Origin: Alphaproteobacteria bacterium
GTDB taxonomy: Bacteria > Pseudomonadota > Alphaproteobacteria > Paracaedibacterales > JAKBAR01
Assembly (NCBI GenBank): GCA_019745755.1
Contig: JAIESS010000159.1
Coordinates: 1-9,629 of the forward strand
DNA length: 9,629 bases
Direction of reading: 5' to 3'
Positions 1-6,312 of the stretch are shown here, in pieces. The translations under genes were made by a program, and so were the position numbers. Under the pieces are notes generated by a model that saw only the letters and a list, made by a program, of their open reading frames with translations, did no database searches and was not told the origin of the DNA. Position 1 is the stretch's first letter, and the number at the start of each line of letters is the position of its first letter.

Positions 1-1
1 C

Positions 2-97
2 GGTGTTGATAACGAGCTTTTCTATCGCGACAACACTTTCATGGTCCTCGGTGATGCAAAAAAGGTATGCGAAGATATTATTAAGGGGTTAAAATAA
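2..97 (+). CDS. pntB: NAD(P) transhydrogenase subunit beta, C-terminal end (partial)
   Basis: This is the last 31 codons of a gene entering from the left edge, read in the frame that ends at the TAA at 95-97. The residues include GVDNELFYRDNT followed by MVLGDAKK. This matches the conserved end of PntB (in E. coli, GVxNPLFFKENTHMLFGDAK, recalled from family knowledge), which belongs to the NADP(H)-binding domain III. PntB pairs with PntA in the inner membrane and couples hydride transfer from NADH to NADP+ to proton entry. Only the extreme C-terminus is visible, so membrane segments and the rest of domain III cannot be checked. The gene converges with the RTX-like gene, and a hairpin lies between them. 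The identification rests on a short but distinctive stretch. Confidence 0.82.
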   Translation, partial: GVDNELFYRDNTFMVLGDAKKVCEDIIKGLK

Positions 98-126
98 AAA
101 AAGAGAGGGCCCTTTTTGACCCTCTC
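94..126 (-). terminator. Intrinsic terminator of the RTX-like gene
   Basis: A perfect 7-bp stem (gagaggg at 103-109 paired with ccctctc at 120-126) encloses a 10-base loop. Read on the minus strand the stem is followed by a run of seven T, then A, then four more T, which is the classic intrinsic terminator layout for the gene ending at 160. On the plus strand the hairpin starts only five bases after the pntB stop but is followed by CTCATTT rather than a T-run, so it would be at best a weak terminator for pntB. Confidence 0.75.
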
Positions 127-159
127 CTCATTTAAAAATACGTGACTTTGAAATAACTC

Positions 160-1425
160 TTAATAAATCACCTTGCTAATCTGATCAAAGTTAATTGTAA
201 CATTACCACTTGTAATGGTTCCAGTAACGCCACTCGCAATATTGAGAACAGCTTGATCTGTCAGTGTATTGACATTAAGATCCGTACCATTGGAAAGGTG
301 AATGTGTGCATTTTTCCCTAAACCAGAGAGATCCACCCAGTTATCACCGCCAGCACCTTTTACTGTATATGTATTGTTAAGAGCTGTATTCACATCAGAG
401 CGGAAGACAAACACATCGTGACCGCTACCGCCATTGAGTTTTTCATTGCCATTTCCTGCAATAAAAGTATCATCTCCCCCATTACCATTAATGGTTTTAT
501 TACCGTTGCCACCATAAATGACATCATCTTTTGAGGTGCCTGAAATGGTGCTATTATTATTTTGTCCAAAAATGACTTTACCCGTAGAATTGTTCCCAAT
601 GGACGTTGCTGTAATATTTGGAATAGTTGTTGTTGAATTGGTAAGTCCTAAGCTTGTATTTGATCCACCGATACCGCCATCTGTAAAATGGATTTTGTTA
701 ATATTATCGAAGGAGATTGTATACAAACCATTTTCAGTACTATTAGACGACCCCATTAAATTTGCGATCACAATACCGCTTTTGACAGTACTTAGGTTGA
801 TGTCGCCATTGATAACATCAGCTGCGGTGAGGACGTTACCATTATCAAGACGTATAAACCAACCATAGCCCCTTAATTCAAGAATATTCATGTCACTATT
901 ATTCGGTGTGCCATGAACAAGATCATGGCCCCCTTCAAGGAAAACATTTTTTCCTGAGCTATGCTTATGATCAGAGCAGCTACCAGTATTACAATCAGAT
1001 GCAAGCTTACCAGTCACAGGGTCACTAAAAAGACGCGTATCCCCAAGAAAGACATTTGTTTGAATATAATTAGCGTCACAAGCGTGGAAAGCTGCCATAA
1101 TATCAGAACCTACACCTCCTGAAATGTATTGCGTTGTTGCGGTTGTGAGCACGGAAGGGCCATCGCATAAGCCAGGCGCCAACGATGAAGTGATACCACT
1201 GGGTGCGCCATTATTGCGCGCGCTGACAAGAATAATATCGTTACCTGATTCACCATGAACATCTATGGGGGCAGTGCCGGGTTTATTTTTGACAATGATC
1301 GTGTCGTTTCCTGCACCGCTGTAGATGCTATTATTATTTGGATTTGTTGATGTAAGACCATTTAGTGTGAACAAATTGCCATTGATAGTCATGGTGTCAT
1401 GACCAGGGGTTCCGAATACAGCCAT
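160..1425 (-). CDS. RTX-like (hemolysin-type calcium-binding repeat) protein
   Basis: This 421-residue protein is rich in Gly, Asn, Asp, Ser and Thr, with no N-terminal signal peptide and no membrane segment. RTX-like nonapeptide units (GGxGxDxhx style) occur at residues 36-43 (SGAGNDTI), 58-65 (GESGNDII) and 103-110, and as a denser block at about 296-341 that includes GGNGNKTIN, GNGGDDTFI and GGSGHDVFV. Such repeats usually form calcium-bound beta-rolls in proteins exported by type I secretion through an uncleaved C-terminal signal. Export here is inferred, because no ABC/HlyD/TolC genes lie in the window. Two similar linker modules, at about 184-247 and 364-420, suggest internal duplication. 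Four cysteines (C87, C116, C145, C150) are unusual for RTX proteins. No enzymatic domain is recognisable. The start is supported by the Shine-Dalgarno AGAGAGG (1431-1437) five bases upstream. It could be a surface or matrix protein; the function is unknown. Confidence 0.72.
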   Translation of the reverse strand: MAVFGTPGHDTMTINGNLFTLNGLTSTNPNNNSIYSGAGNDTIIVKNKPGTAPIDVHGESGNDIILVSARNNGAPSGITSSLAPGLCDGPSVLTTATTQYISGGVGSDIMAAFHACDANYIQTNVFLGDTRLFSDPVTGKLASDCNTGSCSDHKHSSGKNVFLEGGHDLVHGTPNNSDMNILELRGYGWFIRLDNGNVLTAADVINGDINLSTVKSGIVIANLMGSSNSTENGLYTISFDNINKIHFTDGGIGGSNTSLGLTNSTTTIPNITATSIGNNSTGKVIFGQNNNSTISGTSKDDVIYGGNGNKTINGNGGDDTFIAGNGNEKLNGGSGHDVFVFRSDVNTALNNTYTVKGAGGDNWVDLSGLGKNAHIHLSNGTDLNVNTLTDQAVLNIASGVTGTITSGNVTINFDQISKVIY

Positions 1426-1470
1426 ATTAACCTCTCTTAAAAACTCAATGTATTTATAATTACGCTAAGC

Positions 1471-1498
1471 CAGATAGTGTTTTTTATTAAAAAGTCAA
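1471..1498 (-). promoter_or_regulatory. Candidate promoter of the RTX-like gene
   Basis: On the minus strand, TTGACT (1493-1498) is followed after 16 bases by TATCTG (1471-1476). The -35 is good (five of six to TTGACA) and the -10 is weak (three of six). The arrangement would give a leader of roughly 40 bases before the ATG at 1425. The surrounding gap is very AT-rich, so chance matches are likely. No clear terminator for the upstream liv operon was found in 1426-1606, so read-through from livF into this gene is also possible. Confidence 0.4.
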
Positions 1499-1606
1499 TA
1501 TATTTTGAATAATATTATTTGTAATTAAGGAAAAATTCCGTGTTTCCCCGCACAATTTAAATAAAGGATCCATAGGGTGTAAATATGGAGGATACTCTCG
1601 AGATAT

Positions 1607-2362
1607 TTAAAGCCCTAAGTAGGCCTTCTTCACACCTTCATGATGAATGAGGTCGCTGGCAGAACCAGAAAGGGTCACTTGACCATTCTCGAGTACGAAA
1701 GCCCTGGAAGCGATATCAAGGGAGGCTACAACGTTTTGTTCGACAAGAATAATCGTCATGCCCATCGCGTGAAGGCGCACAATCATGCGAAACATTTCCT
1801 GGACCATAATGGGAGAAAGGCCGAGGGACGGCTCATCAAAAAGAATAAGAGTAGGCTCTGCCATGAGGCAACGACCAATGGCAAGCATTTGCTGTTCGCC
1901 GCCTGACAGTGTTCCCGCTTGTTGAAAACGGCGCTCTTTAAGCTTTGGAAAAAGTTCAAATACATTATCAATATTGGATGCCATGCGGGTTTTTGAGCGT
2001 TTCAAAGAGCCACCCACTTGGAGGTTTTCAAGGATTGTCATAGTAGGAAAAACTTGACGTCCTTCGGCAACATGACCTATGCCGAGTTCCGCAATAGTAT
2101 GGGATTCAAGACCGGTAATATCCTGACCTTCAAAGAAAATATGTCCCGATCTTGGTGTGTATATACCCGAAATCGTACGAATCAGCGATGTTTTACCAGC
2201 ACCGTTACCACCAACAATAGCTGTGATGGCACCCTTCTTAACGGCTAAATCAATCCCAAAAAGAGCCTGGGCATCATCATAAAAGAGGTCAAGCGTTTTA
2301 ATGTCGAGCATTATGTCTGTTATCTTTTTTGATTTTATTTTTGAATCAGTCTTTGATGTCAT
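1607..2362 (-). CDS. livF: Branched-chain amino acid ABC transporter, ATP-binding protein LivF
   Basis: This 251-residue ATPase is the second nucleotide-binding subunit of a hydrophobic amino-acid importer (HAAT family), acting on the cytoplasmic face with LivG. Visible motifs are Walker A GGNGAGKT (51-58), the Q-loop in EGRQVFP (Q103), the ABC signature LSGGEQQ (152-158), and Walker B LILFD with catalytic Glu (172-177). In the switch region, VEQN places Gln209 where most ABC ATPases have His; as I recall, this is usual for LivF. The start at 2362 is chosen because its ATG overlaps the livG stop as ATGA and has a GGGAG upstream. A longer reading to 2386 has no such support. An internal ATG at 2311 would give 234 residues, closer to classic LivF length, but lacks a ribosome site. 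The first 17 residues (Lys/Ser-rich) are thus an extension of uncertain reality. Confidence 0.9.
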   Translation of the reverse strand: MTSKTDSKIKSKKITDIMLDIKTLDLFYDDAQALFGIDLAVKKGAITAIVGGNGAGKTSLIRTISGIYTPRSGHIFFEGQDITGLESHTIAELGIGHVAEGRQVFPTMTILENLQVGGSLKRSKTRMASNIDNVFELFPKLKERRFQQAGTLSGGEQQMLAIGRCLMAEPTLILFDEPSLGLSPIMVQEMFRMIVRLHAMGMTIILVEQNVVASLDIASRAFVLENGQVTLSGSASDLIHHEGVKKAYLGL

Positions 2363-3090
2363 GCAGCCGCTTCTCCCAAATAACACTCAAGCACACGGGG
2401 GTCCTTTGTGATAATTTCAGGTTTTCCTTCAGCAATTTTCTCGCCGTGGTTAAGGACAATAATGTGATTACTCAGGCACATAACAGCGCGCATCACATGT
2501 TCAATGACAACAATGCTAAGTCCTAATTGCTTGTTAAGGTTTTGCAAAACTCCCACCATCATATCCACCTCACTAGGCCGGAGACCTGCCATCACCTCAT
2601 CTAAAAGAAGAAGAGACGGTTTTGTAGCAAGGGCACGTGCGACTTCTAAACGTTTGCGCTCGGGCAATGTCAAAAACTCAGCCTGTTGCTGCGCTTTATC
2701 CTTCAAATCCAAAAGACTTAAAATCTCCATAGCATTTTTTTTTGCACGAAGAGGATTTTTTTCTTTGGCAAGGGCCCCGATAATCACATTATCAAGGGTT
2801 GTGAGATCCTTAAAAGGGCGAACAATCTGAAAAGTGCGCGCCATGCCAAGGAGACAGATCTCATGAGGTTTGAGTGAGGTCACATCCTGTTCATTGAAAA
2901 AAATATGGCCTTTATCCGGAGTAACAGATCCAGCAATGAGGTTAAAAAATGTTGTCTTACCTGCACCATTGGGGCCAATCAACCCAACAATTTCCCCTTC
3001 ACGCATACGAAAGGACACATTATGGACGGCTTTCACGCCCTTAAATGATTTATGAAGATTTTCAACGCGAAGAATAGGGTTAAACGACAT
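2359..3090 (-). CDS. livG: Branched-chain amino acid ABC transporter, ATP-binding protein LivG
   Basis: This 243-residue ATPase subunit forms the LivG/LivF pair that powers uptake through LivH/LivM. It shows Walker A GPNGAGKT (39-46), the Q-loop in ARTFQ (Q88), Walker B LLLLDE (160-165), and the H-switch in VIEH (H198). In place of the usual LSGGQ-type signature it reads LTLPERKRLE (140-149), and Walker B runs into DEVMAGL rather than the common DEPxAGL. I recall both from a LivG-like subgroup, so this is probably a lineage variant rather than a dead enzyme. The start at 3090 is preferred over the in-frame GTG at 3102, because GGAG sits six bases before the ATG and is itself within the codons a GTG start would use. 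The gene overlaps livM by 11 bases and livF by four (ATGA). Confidence 0.91.
   Translation of the reverse strand: MSFNPILRVENLHKSFKGVKAVHNVSFRMREGEIVGLIGPNGAGKTTFFNLIAGSVTPDKGHIFFNEQDVTSLKPHEICLLGMARTFQIVRPFKDLTTLDNVIIGALAKEKNPLRAKKNAMEILSLLDLKDKAQQQAEFLTLPERKRLEVARALATKPSLLLLDEVMAGLRPSEVDMMVGVLQNLNKQLGLSIVVIEHVMRAVMCLSNHIIVLNHGEKIAEGKPEIITKDPRVLECYLGEAAA
2373..2377 (-). promoter_or_regulatory. Ribosome binding site setting the livF start
   Basis: GGGAG on the minus strand lies 10 bases before the ATG at 2362, inside the last codons of livG. Together with the ATGA stop/start overlap it favours this start over the internal ATG at 2311, which has no purine-rich site in front. Confidence 0.55.
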
Positions 3091-4051
3091 TTTGCACTCC
3101 ACTTAAGCGTGATTTAAGTGTTGGCCAAAGACCTTTTGGAATGAATAGCATAATGGCAAGCATAGCTGATCCGTAGAATAGATGTTTTAATCCCGGCACA
3201 TGAAAATCCATAGCATCCATAGTATACGCAAGTCCTTCGCCAAGAGGGGTGAGGAGAAAGGCACCGATGATGGGGCCAAGTAATGTGCCAACACCGCCCA
3301 CAATGGGACCCATGAGGAATTCGATGGAACTTGCCATGGAAAAAGTTTGTTCCGGGAAAAGGCTGTTTTGATAAAACGCATACACAAGACCCCCGAGAGA
3401 AGAAAGACCACCGGAAAGGGCGACGGCGATGATTTTGACCTTAAGCAAGGGAATACCGAGGGAGGCTGCCGCTTCTTGGTCTTCACGAAGAGCCAGCATG
3501 AAATAACCCAGACGTGTTTGAAGAAGGCGGCGTATTACAAGGAAGAGTGCCCCCACCATGAGGAGAAAAACGTAGTAAAAAAGAATGGGTTTGCCGCGTA
3601 AATGAATGATGTCTATGGCTTGCCCTCCTTTGACGGGAAGAAAGAGTCCTGCTGTGGCCCCAAAATAGGACCAATGCTCAAAAATAAGACGTGCACATTC
3701 TGCAAAAGCAATAGTGAGAAGTGTAAAGTGGACGCCCTTAATAGCAAAACGAAAGCCAAGCCAGGCAATGAATGCGCCGATTCCAGCCGTCACTCCAAAG
3801 GCAATGAAAGCTGTGATCCAGGGAGAAAGGTTGAAATGGACAAAGAGTCCTGCGCCAAGATAAGCTCCAAGGCCTACGTAGAGGGCATGCCCGAGGGAAA
3901 GCTGTCCTGCATACCCCATCATGAGATTCCATGCTTGACCCACATAGGCAAAGTATAGGGAGAGAATTAAAATTGAGATAACATAGTCATTACAGAGCCA
4001 CGGTGCCACCATGAGAGCAAGGGTAATAACAAGAAAAATAATAGATTTCAT
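3080..4051 (-). CDS. livM: Branched-chain amino acid ABC transporter, permease LivM
   Basis: This 323-residue integral membrane permease is one half of the LivH/LivM translocation pore in the inner membrane. Hydrophobic segments run through most of its length, starting at residues 3-19. Family hallmarks include MGYAGQLSLGHALYVGLGAY (45-64), the cytoplasmic EAA-like loop LREDQEAAASLGI (188-200) that contacts the ATPases, a glycine-rich segment GPIVGGVGTLLGPIIGA (248-264), and a C-terminal IPKGLWP (304-310). The length is near the family norm for the shorter LivM forms and it lacks the long N-terminal extension of E. coli LivM. The ATG forms an ATGA overlap with the livH stop, so translation is probably coupled. 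The 3' end overlaps livG by 11 bases. Substrate specificity cannot be told from the permease. Confidence 0.92.
   Translation of the reverse strand: MKSIIFLVITLALMVAPWLCNDYVISILILSLYFAYVGQAWNLMMGYAGQLSLGHALYVGLGAYLGAGLFVHFNLSPWITAFIAFGVTAGIGAFIAWLGFRFAIKGVHFTLLTIAFAECARLIFEHWSYFGATAGLFLPVKGGQAIDIIHLRGKPILFYYVFLLMVGALFLVIRRLLQTRLGYFMLALREDQEAAASLGIPLLKVKIIAVALSGGLSSLGGLVYAFYQNSLFPEQTFSMASSIEFLMGPIVGGVGTLLGPIIGAFLLTPLGEGLAYTMDAMDFHVPGLKHLFYGSAMLAIMLFIPKGLWPTLKSRLSGVQNVV
3097..3100 (-). promoter_or_regulatory. Ribosome binding site setting the livG start
   Basis: GGAG on the minus strand lies six bases before the ATG at 3090. It occupies the first codons that a GTG start at 3102 would translate, which argues for the shorter LivG and an 11-base overlap with livM. 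Confidence 0.65.
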
Positions 4052-4908
4052 GACTGTTTCAATAATCCCTCTGGTCTAAACATGAGAACAATGATAAGCA
4101 ATCCAAAGCTGAAAAGAGCTTTGAGGGACGGTTCTGTAAAATAGCCGGCATAGGCCTGGACAACGCCGATGAGGACGCCTCCAAAAAGGGCTCCCCCCAT
4201 GCTGCCAAGGCCACCAATAATCACAATGACAAAACCCAAAAGGGTTAGCTCAGGGGCAAGATGAGGCGTGACATTGAAAAGAATGCTTACAAGACTGCCA
4301 GCAATGGCAACACAACCAGCGCCAATACCAAAACTTACGGCATACAAGTGCTTGTGGTTAAGACCAATAACTTTCGCCCCGAGGTGATTATCCGCGCAGG
4401 CACGAATTTTTTTTCCTGTGAGACTATATTTAAAGAACGCAAACAAACCAAGAGCCACGAGGAGAGCCACAACTGATGTATATACCCGTGTTTTATCCAC
4501 AAGAATAGCTCCTATTTGAAAGGTCTCTAGGCTATAAGGCACTGAAATAGCCTTTGCATCCGGTCCAAAGATCATAAGCTGAAGATTCATAAGAATAAGA
4601 GCCACAGCGGCAAGGACGATAAATTGCACATGTTCTGGTTTATCAAGAAGGCGATTGATGAGGCCTCGTTGAAGGCCATAACCGAGGCCAAAAAGGACTA
4701 CCGCCAATACCGGGGAAAGGAAGATGGGATCGATGCCTGTTAAGTGATGGAGAATAATGGCGCCATAGACACCAAGGAGCATCATTTCGCCATGGGCAAA
4801 GTTTACAACCCGAATTACACCAAATACAACGGAGAGCCCAAGAGCCATGAGACCGTAAATGAGTCCCATGAGGATGCCATTGACGCCAATATTTATGAGT
4901 GTGATCAT
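4048..4908 (-). CDS. livH: Branched-chain amino acid ABC transporter, permease LivH
   Basis: This 286-residue inner-membrane permease partners LivM. Typical LivH features are the N-terminal hydrophobic block with GLSVVFGVIRVVNFAHGEMM (23-42), in which NFAHGE is highly conserved, an EAA-like coupling loop IRACADNHLGAKVIGLN (168-184), the segment IGGLGSMGGALFGGVLIG (231-248), and a terminal RPEGLL (278-283). The length is close to the family's usual size of about 290-310 residues. The start codon overlaps the livK stop as ATGA and its own stop overlaps livM the same way, so it lies in the middle of a translationally coupled chain. The order K-H-M-G-F is the same as in the E. coli liv operon. 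Confidence 0.93.
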   Translation of the reverse strand: MITLINIGVNGILMGLIYGLMALGLSVVFGVIRVVNFAHGEMMLLGVYGAIILHHLTGIDPIFLSPVLAVVLFGLGYGLQRGLINRLLDKPEHVQFIVLAAVALILMNLQLMIFGPDAKAISVPYSLETFQIGAILVDKTRVYTSVVALLVALGLFAFFKYSLTGKKIRACADNHLGAKVIGLNHKHLYAVSFGIGAGCVAIAGSLVSILFNVTPHLAPELTLLGFVIVIIGGLGSMGGALFGGVLIGVVQAYAGYFTEPSLKALFSFGLLIIVLMFRPEGLLKQS

Positions 4909-6122
4909 GCGGCCGTGTGCATTGGAATGGGGAAGATCGGTGTTGCTTCGCGTGCTTCCACAGGGAAAACCACCGTTGGTCGTTGATTCAAGTTCTGCAT
5001 GGACGCTGAGCGTAAATTCTTGCTTTGTCCCTTTTCATCAAACTGAATAGGCCCACCAAGACACACGTGATCTTCAATATTCGTTGTTGCAATGGCATCA
5101 CGAAGAGCTGCTGCTTCCTTGGAATTAGCACGCTTATAAGCGTCGCACACAATGTGGAGTGCTTCAAAGGTAAAGGCTGAGCTTGTCTCCAAAAAATCAT
5201 CGGGGAATTTTTTCTTAAACGCCTCGAGGACATGCTGAGTAAGGGGCGCTTTTGGATTATACCACGCCGTATTGGACGTCCAGTAATTGCTTTTATCTCC
5301 AAGGGCATGGAAAAACTCTTTTTCATACATGCCAGGACTTCCGGGGTTAATCACTCCCATAATATTGAGTTGTTGTTTTAAAATTTCCTTAATCATGAGA
5401 ACAGCATCGTCAAGGCGTGTCGCTGGCATAATGAGCTCAGCCCCACTGGCCTTAATTTTACCCACTTCCGTGGAAAGGTCCTGGGTTTTTGGATCGTAAC
5501 CAATGGTTTCAACAATTTTAAAGGGCATGTTGAGCTCTTCGACAATTTTCCCAACGCCGGCTCGCATGGCTTCACCGTACGTATCATTGACATGAATAAA
5601 AGCCGCTGTCTTTGGGAAAATTCCCTTTTCTTTAAAGAGATCCTTCATGAGGTTCAAGCTATTGCGAATCAACATGGGCCCTGTAGGGAAATTCCTAAAC
5701 ACATACTTATAACCCTGCTCCGTAATGGGGGGCGCTGCTGCAAGATTAATCACTAAAGGAATACTGTGTCGTTCGCACACTTGTGCAATGGCTGATGTCA
5801 CACCAGAGTCATAGGCCCCCACAATGGCATGAACACCTTCACTAATGAGCTTTTCCGCCTTTGTGCACCCCACCTTGACGTTAGATTCTGTATCAGCAAA
5901 CACAATCTCGAAATCCACGCCCATACGATCCTTAAGGACTTGCATAGCCACATCGGCACCCTTTTTGCATTCTTGACCAAGGGCAGACTGATGGCCGGAC
6001 GTTGGAAGAAGGAGCCCAATTTTAAGAGCATTGGATGAGGTTTTTTTTCCGCATCCTAAAAGAGGTAGTGCTGCCGTAGAAAGGGCAGCTAGACTAAATT
6101 CACGGCGCGTAAACTGGATCAT
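4905..6122 (-). CDS. livK: Branched-chain amino acid ABC transporter, substrate-binding lipoprotein LivK-like
   Basis: This 405-residue periplasmic-binding protein (Peripla_BP_6 / Leu-binding type I fold, about residues 33-385) is the receptor for the importer encoded downstream. The N-terminus carries a twin-arginine motif TRREFSL (5-11), then a short hydrophobic stretch ending in a lipobox LLGC with Cys24, so it is probably Tat-exported and lipid-anchored rather than freely soluble like E. coli LivK. Family landmarks are KIGLLLPTSGHQSALGQ (34-50), VGAYDSGVTSAIAQV (101-115), HVNDTYGEAMRAG (177-189), and GGPIQFDEKGQSKN (356-369). The ATG at 6122 is the only possible in-frame start, because a stop lies shortly upstream, yet no Shine-Dalgarno sequence precedes it. 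It is the first gene of the operon. The ligand may be leucine/isoleucine/valine or another compound; ligand residues were not assigned. The gene symbol is by position and fold. Confidence 0.88.
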   Translation of the reverse strand: MIQFTRREFSLAALSTAALPLLGCGKKTSSNALKIGLLLPTSGHQSALGQECKKGADVAMQVLKDRMGVDFEIVFADTESNVKVGCTKAEKLISEGVHAIVGAYDSGVTSAIAQVCERHSIPLVINLAAAPPITEQGYKYVFRNFPTGPMLIRNSLNLMKDLFKEKGIFPKTAAFIHVNDTYGEAMRAGVGKIVEELNMPFKIVETIGYDPKTQDLSTEVGKIKASGAELIMPATRLDDAVLMIKEILKQQLNIMGVINPGSPGMYEKEFFHALGDKSNYWTSNTAWYNPKAPLTQHVLEAFKKKFPDDFLETSSAFTFEALHIVCDAYKRANSKEAAALRDAIATTNIEDHVCLGGPIQFDEKGQSKNLRSASMQNLNQRPTVVFPVEAREATPIFPIPMHTAA

Positions 6123-6193
6123 ATAATTTGATGTGTTTTTCTTTCATCCCTAAACTTACAAAAGCAGAAACCCCTCCAAAATTCAAGTAACTT

Positions 6194-6212
6194 TTAGAAT
6201 TTTGCATTCTAA
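6194..6212. promoter_or_regulatory. Inverted repeat, candidate Lrp/AsnC-family operator
   Basis: A perfect 7-bp inverted repeat, TTAGAAT and ATTCTAA separated by five bases, lies between the divergent livK and aquaporin genes. The inner half-sites TAGAAT/ATTCTA satisfy the halves of the E. coli Lrp consensus (YAGHAW-ATT-WTDCTR), but the spacer is five bases rather than three. Lrp is known to control liv genes in E. coli, so the position makes sense, but binding here is an inference and AT-rich palindromes can arise by chance. Confidence 0.4.
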
Positions 6213-6229
6213 TCAAAGATCATTAAGAT
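6202..6229 (+). promoter_or_regulatory. Weak candidate promoter for the aquaporin gene
   Basis: TTGCAT (6202-6207) and TAAGAT (6224-6229) are separated by 16 bases upstream of the aquaporin start. The -35 match is three of six and the -10 match four of six. The -35 overlaps the right arm of the inverted repeat at 6194-6212, so a bound regulator would occlude it. A T-rich tract (about 6230-6259) follows. The match is weak and other placements in this AT-rich gap are possible. Confidence 0.22.
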
Positions 6230-6300
6230 TTTATTAATTTTTTATCTTTTATTTTTTTCATCATAGCGTACCATAAAAATGGGCGTAAATTTTTAAGAAT

Positions 6301-6305
6301 AGGAG
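6301..6305 (+). promoter_or_regulatory. Ribosome binding site of the aquaporin gene
   Basis: AGGAG lies seven bases before the ATG at 6313. It is the strongest ribosome site in the window and fixes that start. By contrast, livK on the other side of the same gap has none. Confidence 0.8.
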
Positions 6306-6312
6306 ATAACAT

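Noticed and set aside
443..538. Repetitive DNA in the RTX-like gene as a possible CRISPR or tandem array
   Set aside because: The similarity is at the protein level (degenerate nonapeptides); there are no identical direct repeats with regular spacers.
518..868. 116-codon plus-strand open frame opposite the RTX-like gene
   Set aside because: The hydrophobic Val/Leu/Pro content arises from reading the repeat gene backwards. There is no family resemblance.
1520..1560. Possible terminator of the liv operon downstream of livF
   Set aside because: Only short imperfect pairing (GGAAA with TTTCC on the minus strand) was found, without a following T-run.
3602..3958. 118-codon plus-strand open frame opposite livM
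   Set aside because: It lies wholly antisense to a well-supported permease gene, has an unlikely Lys/Cys-rich composition and no recognisable family; it is a shadow frame.
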